DNA of 64,000 nt from Saccharothrix espanaensis DSM 44229. GTDB taxonomy: Bacteria; Actinomycetota; Actinomycetes; Mycobacteriales; Pseudonocardiaceae. The notes beneath the pieces are model-generated. The model saw only the letters and a list, made by a program, of their open reading frames with translations. It was not told where the DNA came from and ran no database searches. Below, in pieces: positions 33,649-42,521 of this stretch (within the stretch, counting starts at the first letter, position 1; each line of letters starts with the position of its first letter). Both the position numbers and the translations under genes were made by a program. The stretch is taken from the NCBI RefSeq assembly GCF_000328705.1, contig NC_019673.1:3224001-3288000 (forward strand), given 5' to 3'.

Positions 33649-33806
33649 CCCCCGCCACTCACTCCACTCGACGGCACCCCCGCCATTCCCACCCGACCGC
33701 GCCCACCCGCGCCCCCGCTCCAGCCCCCTCCACCACCAGCGACCTCACGCCCCTCGGCCCATTCACCCCTCGGCCCATTCGCCCATTCACCTCTTCGCCC
33801 ATTCGC

Positions 33807-34193
33807 CTAATCGCGGTCTCGCACGTAGGGGCGCAGGCGGGCGGTCAGGGCGTCCCGGCCGTCGTCCACCGCCGGGCGGTCGCTGCCGCGCCGGCCCGCC
33901 AGCACGTCCTCCACGAACCGGGCCACCGCGCGCGGCGGCGGGACCAGCGAGACGCCGAGCTGGGCCAGCACCACCGGCGGTTCGGTCGGGTCGGTCTCCA
34001 CGGCTATCGACCAGCCGTGCACCTCGTTCCACAACAGCATCAGGTCACGGCCCGCACCCTCGGCCAGCCCGAGGTACGCGGTCGCCGTGTCGCTCACCTC
34101 GAACTCGGTGCCTTCGGGCGGCACGCCGACCTGTTCTGCGACGGCCTGCACATATCCGGCCAGTCCTACGGTCAGCTCGTCCATACGGACCAT
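33807..34193 (-). CDS. DUF6292 family protein
   Basis: A 128-residue protein. The blocks GLAGYVQAVAEQVGVP, TATAYLGLAEGAGRDLMLLW, HGWSIAVETDPTEPPVVLAQ and PPPRAVARFVEDVLAG match the DUF6292 family of actinobacteria, of unknown function. A second ATG at 34184 is possible. It is followed by its stop in a pyrimidine-rich gap (33649-33806) with four copies of GCCCATTC. It may be co-transcribed with the oxidase gene ending at 34204. Confidence 0.75.
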   Translation of the reverse strand: MVRMDELTVGLAGYVQAVAEQVGVPPEGTEFEVSDTATAYLGLAEGAGRDLMLLWNEVHGWSIAVETDPTEPPVVLAQLGVSLVPPPRAVARFVEDVLAGRRGSDRPAVDDGRDALTARLRPYVRDRD

Positions 34194-34203
34194 TCTGTCC
34201 CGA

Positions 34204-36051
34204 TCAGCCGATGATCGGTGCCGCCAGCCAGCCCTCGGGCACCCCGAACACGTCCACCAGACGCCGCGCGTGCGGGCGCAAACCGGCGCACAGCTGGTTC
34301 ACGGCCTGCGTCAAGGACTTGGAACGCGCCGCCGTCAACCGACCGTGTTCGAGGAACCACGCGCGGTCAGCCTCGATCGTGCTCAGCGCGTACAGGTCGC
34401 ACACGGTGTCCAACAACGCCGAGACCTCGGGGTCCGGACACCGGTCGACGGCCGCCACGAACGCCTCCAGCACGACCCGGTCGACGTGCGCCCGCGCGGC
34501 GTGCAGCACGTGGTCCTGCGCCGTGTTGAACACGTCGAACGCGTTCTCGGGGGTGGCCCGGCGCAACCGGCGCGCCAACCCCTCCAGCACGTGCCGCTCG
34601 CGGTCCTCGAACTGCCGCACCTGCCAACCCCGGTCCAGCAACGCGTCGGAGCTGCCGCTGACCAGCCGGTCGATGATCGCGCGCGCCGCTGTGCGCTCGA
34701 TCACCACGTCCACGACCTGGTCGGCCACGAACCGCGCCATCCCCCACGGGTCCAGGTCGCCGACGTGGTCGCGGTAGCTGGTCAGCAGTCCCTTCGCGAC
34801 CAGTTGCAGCAACACGGTGTTGTCGCCCTCGAACGTGGTGAACACGTCGGTGTCGGCCTTCAGCCCGGCCACCAGGTTCTCGCCCAGGTACCCGGCCCCG
34901 CCGCACGCCTCCCGGCACGCCTGGATGGTCGCCGTGGCGTGCCAGGTCGAGACCGCCTTCACCCCCGCCGCCCGCGACTCCAGCTCCCGCTGCGCCCGGT
35001 CGTCGGCCACGTCGTGCAGCGCCGAGACCAGTTCCTCCTGCGCGAAGTGCAGCGCGTAGGACGTGGCCAGCGCGGGCAGCAGCCGCCGCTGGTGGGCCAG
35101 GTAGTCCAGCACCACGACCTCGTCGCCGGAGTCCGGCCGGGTGAACTGCCGCCGGGTCGACCCGTACCGGATCGCGATGGTCAGCGCCTTCTTGGTCGCG
35201 CTGCCCGCACCACCCGCCACGCTGATCCGCCCGCGCACCAACGTGCCGAGCATGGTGAAGAACCGCCGCCCGGCCCCCTCGATCGGGCTGGAGTACTCGC
35301 CGTCGGCCGACACCGACCCGTACCGGTCCAGCAGCGCCGACCGAGGCACCCGCACCCCGTCGAACCACAGGCGTCCGTTGTCCACGCCGTTCAGCCCGGC
35401 CTTCGGCCCGCAGTCCTCGATCCGCACGCCCGGCATCGGCGCGCCCGACGAGTCCCGGATCGGCACCAGCACCGCGTGCACGCCGTGCGACGTACCGCCC
35501 GTCACCAGTTGCGCGAACACGACCGCCATCCGCCCGTCACGCGCGGCGCTGCCGATGTAGTCCTTGCGCGCCGACGCGTCGGGCGTGTGCACGACGAACT
35601 CCTGCGCCTCAACGTCATACGTCGCCGTAGTACGGAGGTTCTGCACATCCGACCCGTGCCCCGACTCGGTCATCGCGAAGCACCCGGGCAGATCCATGCT
35701 CATGATCGCGGGCAGCAACTCGTGATGCTCCCGCGTCCCCAACGCCTGCACGGCCCCGCCGAACAGCCCCCACTGCACGCCGGCCTTCACCATCAGCGAC
35801 AGGTCGCCGAACCCCAGCACCTCGAACGCCACCACCGACCCGCCGACGTCGTCACGCCCGCCGTGCTCCGCCGGAAACCCGATCAACGGGTGCCCACCCG
35901 CCGCCAAGGCCCGCATCTGCTCCAACACCCAGGCCCGGTACTCCTCGCGCCCCAGTTCGCCCGCCGGCTCCAGCTTCCCCAGCAGCTCCAGAGACCCACG
36001 GCGAACTTCCGCCCAGCGCCCGTCCAACAGATCACGGAGTACGTCAGCCAT
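34204..36051 (-). CDS. Acyl-CoA dehydrogenase/oxidase family flavoprotein
   Basis: 615 residues, longer than the ~390 of ordinary acyl-CoA dehydrogenases and close to acyl-CoA oxidases. FAD-domain motifs are GCFAMTESGHGSDVQNLRTT and GVRIEDCGPKAGLNGVDNGR; the C-terminal part has CGGAGYLGENLVAG and TTFEGDNTVLLQLVAKGLL, both typical of the oxidase branch, then an extra ~200-residue helical domain. It should oxidise an acyl-CoA at the alpha-beta bond, possibly with O2 as acceptor. The next gene (DUF6292) starts 10 bases after its stop. Confidence 0.87.
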   Translation of the reverse strand: MADVLRDLLDGRWAEVRRGSLELLGKLEPAGELGREEYRAWVLEQMRALAAGGHPLIGFPAEHGGRDDVGGSVVAFEVLGFGDLSLMVKAGVQWGLFGGAVQALGTREHHELLPAIMSMDLPGCFAMTESGHGSDVQNLRTTATYDVEAQEFVVHTPDASARKDYIGSAARDGRMAVVFAQLVTGGTSHGVHAVLVPIRDSSGAPMPGVRIEDCGPKAGLNGVDNGRLWFDGVRVPRSALLDRYGSVSADGEYSSPIEGAGRRFFTMLGTLVRGRISVAGGAGSATKKALTIAIRYGSTRRQFTRPDSGDEVVVLDYLAHQRRLLPALATSYALHFAQEELVSALHDVADDRAQRELESRAAGVKAVSTWHATATIQACREACGGAGYLGENLVAGLKADTDVFTTFEGDNTVLLQLVAKGLLTSYRDHVGDLDPWGMARFVADQVVDVVIERTAARAIIDRLVSGSSDALLDRGWQVRQFEDRERHVLEGLARRLRRATPENAFDVFNTAQDHVLHAARAHVDRVVLEAFVAAVDRCPDPEVSALLDTVCDLYALSTIEADRAWFLEHGRLTAARSKSLTQAVNQLCAGLRPHARRLVDVFGVPEGWLAAPIIG

Positions 36052-36178
36052 GCTGAATTGCTAACACACCCCCCACCTCACCGCCGCTCACCACCGCCCC
36101 CACCACCCACTCCACCCCGCCCGCTCCCGTACGGTCGAAGCGGGCGTCACTCCACCTCCACTGTGGCCGGCGGAGGCG

Positions 36179-36640
36179 CTAGTCCTCTGTGGTCGGCGGG
36201 ACGTTGTGCTTGCGAACGTGCTGGAACAACAGGTTCGTATGCAACTCACTCACTTCCCTCCTCGTCGTGAACCGATCGAGCACCAGCCGTTGCAGGTGGG
36301 CCGCGTCGGCGACCGCGACGTGCACCAGGAAGTCCTCCGGCCCCGCCACGTGCGACACCGCCAACACCTCCGGCAGTGACAGCACGTACTCCATGAACGG
36401 CTCCACGACCACCCGCGTGTGCGGCCGTACCCGGACCGCGATCACCGCCTGCACCGGCCGGCCGACGGCGGCCAGGTCGACCTCCGCGTGGTACCCCGTG
36501 ATCACCCCGCGCTCCCGCAGCGCCCGGTGCCGGACCACGCACGTCGACGCGGCGACGTTCACCCGCTCGGCCAAGTCCTTGTTGGCCACCCGCGCGTCCT
36601 TCTGCAACTCCCGCACGATCGCGGCGTCGATCGAATCCAC
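36179..36640 (-). CDS. Lrp/AsnC-family regulator
   Basis: A 153-residue regulator. The HTH is VDSIDAAIVRELQKDARVAN then LAERVNVAASTCVVRHRALR; the RAM effector domain follows (AVGRPVQAVIAVRVRP, VSHVAGPEDFLVHVAVADA). The GTG start at 36640 is preferred because GGGGAGGTGG lies at good spacing; ATG 36658 is the alternative. It is divergent from the Cys/Met gamma-lyase gene with a ~78-base gap. In pseudomonads an Lrp-type regulator (MdeR) controls methionine gamma-lyase, so the same wiring is plausible here. Confidence 0.9.
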   Translation of the reverse strand: MDSIDAAIVRELQKDARVANKDLAERVNVAASTCVVRHRALRERGVITGYHAEVDLAAVGRPVQAVIAVRVRPHTRVVVEPFMEYVLSLPEVLAVSHVAGPEDFLVHVAVADAAHLQRLVLDRFTTRREVSELHTNLLFQHVRKHNVPPTTED

Positions 36641-36718
36641 TGCGGCCCACCTCCCCATCCCTCCGAAGTCCCTGCGGAATCTTCGCCATCGGACCGACGA
36701 AAAGTCCACGATCGCGCC

Positions 36719-37951
36719 ATGACACGCTTGCGGACGACGGCAGTGCACGGTGGACGCGACGACCTCGCGGAACTGGGCGTGCACGCGCCCCCGATCGACC
36801 TCTCCACCACCTACCCCGTGCCCGATCAGGCCGAAGGTGGCGACGCCCTGCAAGCCCTGGCCGAGGGCGCCGCCCACGCCACGTCCCCGGTCTACTCCCG
36901 CCTGCACAACCCCACCGTCGCGCGGTTCGAGAACGCACTGGCCGCCCTCGAACTCACCGAGGCCGCAGTGGCGTTCGGCAGCGGAATGGCCGCGGTGACC
37001 GCCGTGGTCCAGGCCGCCTGCGTCCTCACCACCAAGCCGCACGTGGTAGCCGTAAGGCCCCTTTACGGCGGGACGGACCACCTCCTCTCCTCCGGCCTGC
37101 TGGGGGTTCGAACCACCTACACCACCGCCGACGACGTGGCCGCCGCAATCACGCCCGACACCGGTCTGATCGTTCTCGAAACCCCCGCGAACCCCAATCT
37201 CGACCTGATCGACATTGCGCACGTCGTCGCGCAAGCCGGCCACGTTCCGGTCATGGTCGACAACACCTTCGCAACACCGATTCTGCAAAACCCGGCACCC
37301 CTGGGCGCGACTTACGTCCTCCACTCCGGAACCAAGTACCTGGGAGGTCACGGAGACGTTCTCGGTGGCGTGGTCGCCTGCGCGGAATCCGAAGCCAAGG
37401 CCCTGCGCCAGGTCCGGATCATCACCGGCGCGGTGCTCCACCCGTTGGGCGGCTACCTCCTGCACCGGGGTCTCGCGACCCTCCCGCTGCGCGTCGAAGC
37501 CGCCCAACGAACCGCCACGGAACTGGCCCACCGCCTGTCCGAACACCCTGCCGTCACGACCGTCCGCCACCCCAGCCTCACCGCGAACCCGCTCCTCGGA
37601 ACCCAGCTGCGGGGCCCAGGCGCAATGCTCGCCTTCACTCCCACCGAAAACCCGAACGCCATCGTCCGCCGACTGCGCCTGATCACTCCCGCCGTCAGCC
37701 TCGGCTCGGTCGACACCCTCGTCGAACACCCCGCCGCGCTGACCCACCGCCTGGTTCCCGCGGCCGACCGCCACGCCTCCGGAGTGCCCGACAACCTCCT
37801 GCGCCTGAGCGCCGGCCTGGAGGACGTGGAAGACCTCTGGGACGACCTCGACCAGGCTCTCTCGGGCAATTCGAAACCCGCCTCGACCTGTGACACTGAT
37901 TACATCAAATCTTCCTCAAGTCAATTCCGTGCGCTCTCCCGGAGCAACTAG
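36719..37951 (+). CDS. Cys/Met-metabolism PLP enzyme, probable methionine gamma-lyase or cystathionine gamma-lyase
   Basis: 410 residues. Family blocks are SPVYSRLHNPTVARFENALA, AFGSGMAAVTAVVQAAC, VLETPANPNLDLIDI, VMVDNTFATPILQNP and the Schiff-base Lys in LHSGTKYLGGHGDVLGG (~205). It cleaves the C-gamma-S bond of methionine or cystathionine. Divergence from an Lrp regulator and the amino-acid permease downstream favour a degradative role. The last ~20 residues (after ALSGNSKPAS) are encoded by unusually AT-rich DNA that looks like a promoter for the permease, so the original stop may have been lost. Confidence 0.88.
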   Translation: MTRLRTTAVHGGRDDLAELGVHAPPIDLSTTYPVPDQAEGGDALQALAEGAAHATSPVYSRLHNPTVARFENALAALELTEAAVAFGSGMAAVTAVVQAACVLTTKPHVVAVRPLYGGTDHLLSSGLLGVRTTYTTADDVAAAITPDTGLIVLETPANPNLDLIDIAHVVAQAGHVPVMVDNTFATPILQNPAPLGATYVLHSGTKYLGGHGDVLGGVVACAESEAKALRQVRIITGAVLHPLGGYLLHRGLATLPLRVEAAQRTATELAHRLSEHPAVTTVRHPSLTANPLLGTQLRGPGAMLAFTPTENPNAIVRRLRLITPAVSLGSVDTLVEHPAALTHRLVPAADRHASGVPDNLLRLSAGLEDVEDLWDDLDQALSGNSKPASTCDTDYIKSSSSQFRALSRSN

Positions 37952-37963
37952 CGTTCGGCCACC

Positions 37964-39382
37964 ATGAATGAGCAGAGGGCAATGGAGCCGGACGCCGACG
38001 GCTACACCAAAGCGCTGTCCAAGCGTCAAGTGCAGATGATCGCCATCGGTGGCGCCATCGGCGTCGGACTGTTCCTCGGGGCCGGCGGGAGACTCGCCGA
38101 AGCCGGTCCCGCCCTCATTTTCGCCTACGCCGCGTGCGGTATCGCGGCGTTCTTCGTGATGCGCGCGCTGGGCGAGTTGATCCTGCACCGGCCCACCGCC
38201 GGCAGTTTCGTGGAATACGCCCGCGAGTTCATCGGCCCGTGGGCCGGATTCACCTCCGGCTGGATGTACTGGGTGAACTGGGCGATGACCGGAATCGCCG
38301 AGATCACCGCCGTCGCCATCTACGTGCACCGCTGGCTGCCCGACCTCCCGCAGTGGGTGACCGCGCTGATCGCGCTCGGCGTGCTGGTCGGGATCAACCT
38401 GGTGTCGGTCAAGCTGTTCGGCGAGCTGGAGTTCTGGTTCAGCGTCATCAAGGTCACCGCGCTGGTCGTCTTCCTGTTCACCGGCGCGGCCCTGGTGATC
38501 GGCAGCGCCGACATCGCCGGCCACGAGGCGGGCGTGCACAACCTGTTCGACAACGGCGGCATGTTCCCGGCCGGTGTCGGCATCGCCCTGATGACCCTGC
38601 AGGCCGTGATCTTCGCCTACTCCGCGGTCGAGCTGGTCGGCATCGCGGCGGGGGAGACCGCCAACCCGCGCGAGATCATGCCCAAGGCCATCAACGGCGT
38701 CGTCTACCGCATCGGCATCTTCTACGTCGGCTCCGTGCTCCTGCTCGCGATGCTCCTGCCGTGGAACGTCTACAGCGGCGCGGAAAGCCCGTTCGTCACC
38801 GTGTTCTCCGCCCTCGGGATCCCGGCGGTCGGCGACATCATGAACGCCGTGGTGCTCACCGCCGCGCTCTCGTCGTGCAACTCGGGCCTGTACTCCACCG
38901 GCCGCATCCTGCGGTCGCTGGCGCAGAAGGGCGAGGCCCCCGCGTTCACCGGGCGGATGAACTCCCGGCACGTGCCCTACGGCGGCATCCTGTTCACGTC
39001 CGTCGCCTACCTGGCCGGCGTGGTGCTGAACTACGTCGTGCCCAAGGAGGCGTTCGACATCGCCATCGCGGTCGCGTCGCTCGGCGTCGTCGCGACCTGG
39101 GCCACGATCATCGTCAGCCAGCTCAAGCTGCGCCAGGCCGCCCTGCGCGGCGAGCTCGAACGCCCGACCTACCGGATGCCCGGCGCTCCTTACACCAACT
39201 ACGGCACGCTCGCGTTCCTCGCGCTGCTCGTCGTGCTGATGGCGTTCGCCGGCACCCCCGAGCGGATCGCGTTCTGGTCCATCCCCGTGCTCGCCGCGGT
39301 GCTGTTCGTCGGCTGGCGCGCCATCCAGTCCCGCCGCCCGGCGGCCCACCAGCCGCCGGAGCGGGTCGCCGCCCGCGACTAG
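37964..39382 (+). CDS. Amino-acid permease (APC superfamily)
   Basis: A 472-residue transporter with 12 hydrophobic helices. The start LSKRQVQMIAIGGAIGVGLF and the consensus block FVEYAREFIGPWAGFTSGWM...WVNWAMTGIAEITA identify an amino-acid/H+ symporter of the AnsP/GabP-like group. It begins 13 bases after the gamma-lyase and may import its amino-acid substrate. The specificity is not deducible. Confidence 0.92.
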   Translation: MNEQRAMEPDADGYTKALSKRQVQMIAIGGAIGVGLFLGAGGRLAEAGPALIFAYAACGIAAFFVMRALGELILHRPTAGSFVEYAREFIGPWAGFTSGWMYWVNWAMTGIAEITAVAIYVHRWLPDLPQWVTALIALGVLVGINLVSVKLFGELEFWFSVIKVTALVVFLFTGAALVIGSADIAGHEAGVHNLFDNGGMFPAGVGIALMTLQAVIFAYSAVELVGIAAGETANPREIMPKAINGVVYRIGIFYVGSVLLLAMLLPWNVYSGAESPFVTVFSALGIPAVGDIMNAVVLTAALSSCNSGLYSTGRILRSLAQKGEAPAFTGRMNSRHVPYGGILFTSVAYLAGVVLNYVVPKEAFDIAIAVASLGVVATWATIIVSQLKLRQAALRGELERPTYRMPGAPYTNYGTLAFLALLVVLMAFAGTPERIAFWSIPVLAAVLFVGWRAIQSRRPAAHQPPERVAARD

Positions 39383-39464
39383 CGCCGCCACGTCCGGCCC
39401 GGACAGCACCCCGTCCGGGCCGGTCACCTAGGCTGGGGGCAGTTCAACGAGGAGGAAACCAGCC

Positions 39465-40070
39465 GTGTCCGTCGTCGGTGTCCTCGCCCTGCAGGGCGAC
39501 GTCCATGAACATCTGGTCGCCCTCGCCGAGGCCGACGTGCTGGCCCGCCCGATCCGCCGCCCGGAGGAGTTGGCCGAGGTCGACGGCGTCGTGCTGCCCG
39601 GTGGCGAGTCGACCGCGATCAGCCGCCTGCTGGCGACGTTCGACCTGCTGGAGCCGCTGCGCGCCCGGATCAAGGAGGGAATGCCGACCTACGGTTCGTG
39701 TGCCGGCATGATCCTGCTCGCCGACCGGGTCCTCGACGGCCGGGCCGACCAGCACCAGCTGGGCGGGCTGGACATCGTCGTGCGGCGCAACGCGTTCGGC
39801 CGGCAGGTGGACTCCTTCGAGGCGGACCTCGACTTCACCGACGTGGGCGAGGTGCACGCGGTCTTCATCCGCGCCCCGTGGGTGGAAAACGTGGGAGAAG
39901 GTGTAGAAGTACTCGCCCGGGTTCCCGAATCCGCCGAGGCGGGAGCCGCCGCCGGTAGGATCGTCGCGGTTCGGCAGGGGCACGTGCTCGCCACCTCGTT
40001 CCACCCGGAACTGACCGGCGACGGGCGCGTGCACCGCCATTTCGTGGACATGGTCCGTGCCGCGGGCTGA
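39465..40070 (+). CDS. pdxT: Pyridoxal 5'-phosphate synthase, glutaminase subunit
   Basis: A 201-residue class I glutamine amidotransferase. The catalytic Cys is in [14 protein letters not shown] (~82), with the His-Glu pair in [11 protein letters not shown] (~178) and the family blocks [15 protein letters not shown] and [15 protein letters not shown]. It frees ammonia from glutamine for PdxS. GTG 39465 is backed by GAGGAGGAAACC. It is followed 18 bases later by yebC. The order pdxT-yebC matches Rv2604c-Rv2603c. Confidence 0.97.
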   Translation: MSVVGVLALQGDVHEHLVALAEADVLARPIRRPEELAEVDGVVLPGGESTAISRLLATFDLLEPLRARIKEGMPTYGSCAGMILLADRVLDGRADQHQLGGLDIVVRRNAFGRQVDSFEADLDFTDVGEVHAVFIRAPWVENVGEGVEVLARVPESAEAGAAAGRIVAVRQGHVLATSFHPELTGDGRVHRHFVDMVRAAG

Positions 40071-40088
40071 GTATCAGACGGAGGAGAA

Positions 40089-40841
40089 ATGAGCGGCCAC
40101 TCAAAGTGGGCGACCACCAAGCACAAGAAGGCCGCAATCGACGCCAAACGCGGCAAGCTGTTCGCGCGGCTCATCAAGAACATCGAGGTAGCCGCCCGCA
40201 CCGGCGGTAGCGACCCGGACGGCAACCCGACGCTGTACGACGCCATCCAGAAGGCCCGCAAGAACTCGGTGCCGCTGGACAACATCGAACGCGCCCGCAA
40301 GCGCGGCGGCGGCGAAGAGGCCGGCGGGGCCGACTGGCAGACCATCATGTACGAGGGCTACGGCCCGAACGGCGTAGCGGTCCTGGTGGAATGCCTCACC
40401 GACAACCGCAACCGCGCGGCCTCCGAGGTCCGCACCGCGATGACCCGCAACGGCGGCAGCATGGCGGACCCGGGCTCGGTCTCGTACATGTTCACCCGCA
40501 AGGGCGTCGTGATCGTCCCGAAGGGCGACCTGGCCGAGGACGACGTCCTGATGGCCGTCCTGGACGCGGGCGCCGAAGAGGTCAACGACCTGGGCGAGAG
40601 CTACGAGGTCGTCAGCGAGGCGGGCGACATGGTGGCGGTCCGCACGGCGTTGCAAGACGCGGGCTACGACTACGAGAGCGCGGAAGCCAACTTCCTCCCC
40701 TCCGTCACGGTGCAACTGGAAGCCGAGGGCGCCCGGAAGATCTTCAAGCTCATCGACGCCCTGGAAGACTGCGACGACGTGCAGAACGTCTTCGCGAACT
40801 TCGACGTCTCGGACGACGTAATGGCCGAGGTAGACGCCTAA
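40089..40841 (+). CDS. yebC: YebC/TACO1-family protein
   Basis: A 250-residue protein. It opens [20 protein letters not shown] and carries the conserved [35 protein letters not shown] and FTRKGVVIV blocks. Members act in translation of difficult (e.g. proline-rich) sequences or as DNA-binding regulators; the actinobacterial protein has been viewed both ways. The ribosome site GGAGGAG precedes ATG 40089. In mycobacteria ruvCAB lies downstream; here a palindrome and an insertion sequence follow. Confidence 0.96.
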   Translation: MSGHSKWATTKHKKAAIDAKRGKLFARLIKNIEVAARTGGSDPDGNPTLYDAIQKARKNSVPLDNIERARKRGGGEEAGGADWQTIMYEGYGPNGVAVLVECLTDNRNRAASEVRTAMTRNGGSMADPGSVSYMFTRKGVVIVPKGDLAEDDVLMAVLDAGAEEVNDLGESYEVVSEAGDMVAVRTALQDAGYDYESAEANFLPSVTVQLEAEGARKIFKLIDALEDCDDVQNVFANFDVSDDVMAEVDA

Positions 40842-40868
40842 CGCGCGCCAGCGCACAATCCACCTGCC

Positions 40869-40988
40869 GCGTCGTGTCATCCCCGTATGGCCCGCGCGCC
40901 AGCGAACCGCGCTTGGCCAGGGGCTGCAAGCACGTTTTTCGCTTGCAGCCCCTGGCCAAGGGTGGTTGTCTCCGACCGGGCCATACGG
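40869..40988. repeat. Left part of a nested palindromic element interrupted by an IS
   Basis: The outer arm GCGTCGTGTCATCCCCGTATGGCCC, in part (40869-40893), is repeated in inverted orientation at 42497-42521, on the far side of the insertion sequence. Inside lies a perfect 20-base stem, 40912-40931 paired with 40941-40960 (core TTGGCCAGGGGCTGCAAG), with a 9-base loop. With the IS and one target copy removed, the element is a ~143-base double palindrome right after yebC. It could be a terminator, a REP-like element or a MITE relic. Confidence 0.75.
40979..40988. repeat. 10-bp target-site duplication, left copy
   Basis: GGCCATACGG directly abuts the left inverted repeat of the IS; the identical right copy is at 42498-42507. 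Ten bases is within the range for IS4-family elements. Confidence 0.9.
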
Positions 40989-42497
40989 CAATGCCGTTAA
41001 GTTAGTGCGGGTGAGCGGAGCTTGATGGTCGGTGTTCCGTCGTGCCTGATGCTGCGGTGTTCAGGTCGCTTGACGCGGTAGGAGTTGTGGCGTCCGCGTT
41101 TGACAACGCGAGCGCAGGTGCGGTTGCGACGTCTTCGTGTGCGTTTCCCAAGGATTTCCTCGAAGGTGTCGACAAGTGCTCGCCGGCGGTGGTCAGGGGG
41201 AAAAATCCGCCTGAGCGGTGACCTGGCGGCGGACGACGCGAAGAGCGCGGATGAAGGACAGTTCGTCGGGGTCGACATCGGCCTCATCGGCAGCCCGGCT
41301 CATCAGACTGCGGATGGCGTAATGAGTGAGCAGGAAAGCCCAGATCTCCTGACGGACCATGTCCGGCGATTTCGACCGCAGTATCCGGGCGCCACCGCGT
41401 TGATGCGTCTTGATCTCGTCGAAAACGGACTCGATCTCCCACCGCTGGTGATAGCACCAGGCCAGTTCGGCGGCAGTGGCCTCCGATGGTTCCGGAATAG
41501 TGGTGGCCAAGCAGACCACTTCGCCGGTACCGTTGCCCTCCCGGTCGGGTACTTCGTATTCCACAACCCGGACCCGGAATCCCTGCTCGGGGCCGACGGT
41601 CTTCCCTGCAGCGGCGTCGGCGATCACCTGCCGGCGTCGTCCGGCGCGGACCTGAGGGTTCAGCAGGATCGAGTCGTAGGAGCCGTCGGAAAGCCATTTC
41701 AACACGGGCAGCTCCACCCCGGAGCCGATCCTCCAGAGCAGGTCGACGCCAGTGTCGAGGAAATCCTCCCAGAGCGAGTAGCTGTAGAAGTTCCGATCGG
41801 CGGTGACCAGCATCCCGGCCCCGACCGAGCCGAGCAACGTCCGGGACAAGGCTTTCTCGTCACCGCGATAACCACTGATCACGGCATCGACGATCGCATG
41901 CGACCCGCATTCCGCCAACGCCACCACCAACGCCTGCGGGAACCCGCTCGCCTTGTGGCCGTTCCCGCTCTTGCCGAACTCCGCGACATTCTCCGGCGTG
42001 TCCTGGAGATCGAGCATGACACCGTCCACGGCCATGACCCGCCGCGACCTCAGCCACGCCCCACGGGCACCCGGCCCGGCGACCGGCACCGCTACCCGCT
42101 CGAACAACACGCGCAACGGCTCGGACCCGAGACGCTGCCGCGCCTGCGCCACCGCCGAGGTCGACGGAACATGCCATTCACCGCGCCACGACCCCATCGA
42201 CTTCAACGAGCCGACGAGTTTCCGCATGACCTCTTCATAGTCGTCGTCGAAGAACAGGCACATCGCTTGACAGAACCGCACCATCACATGCGCTGGAAGC
42301 AGACGCGTCCGCTGCTCGCGTTTCCCGGTCTCGTCCAGGACCTCCTCGATCAAGTCCCGCGAAACCACCTCGGCCAGAACACCGAGCGAAACCCGGTCGA
42401 CAAGCCGGACATCCTCGCCGACCGCAACCGACGCTTTCTTCTGCCCAGCACACGCCATACCGAATTCTACCGTAAGGACGCTAACTTAGCGGCATTG
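40989..42497 (-). mobile_element. IS4-family insertion sequence, 1509 bp
   Basis: The terminal inverted repeats are CAATGCCGTTAAGTTAGTG (left, 40989-41007) and CAATGCCGCTAAGTTAGCG (right, read on the minus strand from 42497), matching at 17 of 19 positions. A 10-base duplication GGCCATACGG flanks the element. It holds one transposase gene on the minus strand whose C-terminus lies in another frame. Sharp ends and perfect duplication suggest recent insertion. Confidence 0.92.
40997..42458 (-). pseudogene. IS4-family transposase, frame broken near its C-terminus
   Basis: The first frame (42458 to stop 41193-41195, 421 residues) carries the DDE core: D in RVMAVDGVMLDLQD, D in LVTADRNFYSYS and the E of the YREK motif in WCYHQRWEIESVFDEIK. 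It ends QADFSP at a TGA. In the +1 frame the sequence continues DHRRRALVDTFEEILGKRTR to PTIKLRSPALT, stopping at 40997 inside the left inverted repeat, and this basic tail is typical of IS4 C-termini. Either a one-base change in the C5/T5 run broke the gene or frameshifting at CCC-TGA joins the two parts. Confidence 0.8.
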
Positions 42498-42521
42498 GGC
42501 CATACGGGGATGACACGACGC
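42498..42521. repeat. Right target-site duplication and outer palindrome arm
   Basis: GGCCATACGG (42498-42507) is the right copy of the duplication. It opens the segment reading on to ...GGGATGACACGACGC at 42521, the inverted partner of 40869-40893. Confidence 0.85.

Noticed and set aside
33649..33806. CRISPR-like or operator array of GCCCATTC
   Set aside because: Four short copies in a C-rich low-complexity gap with irregular spacing; probably compositional.
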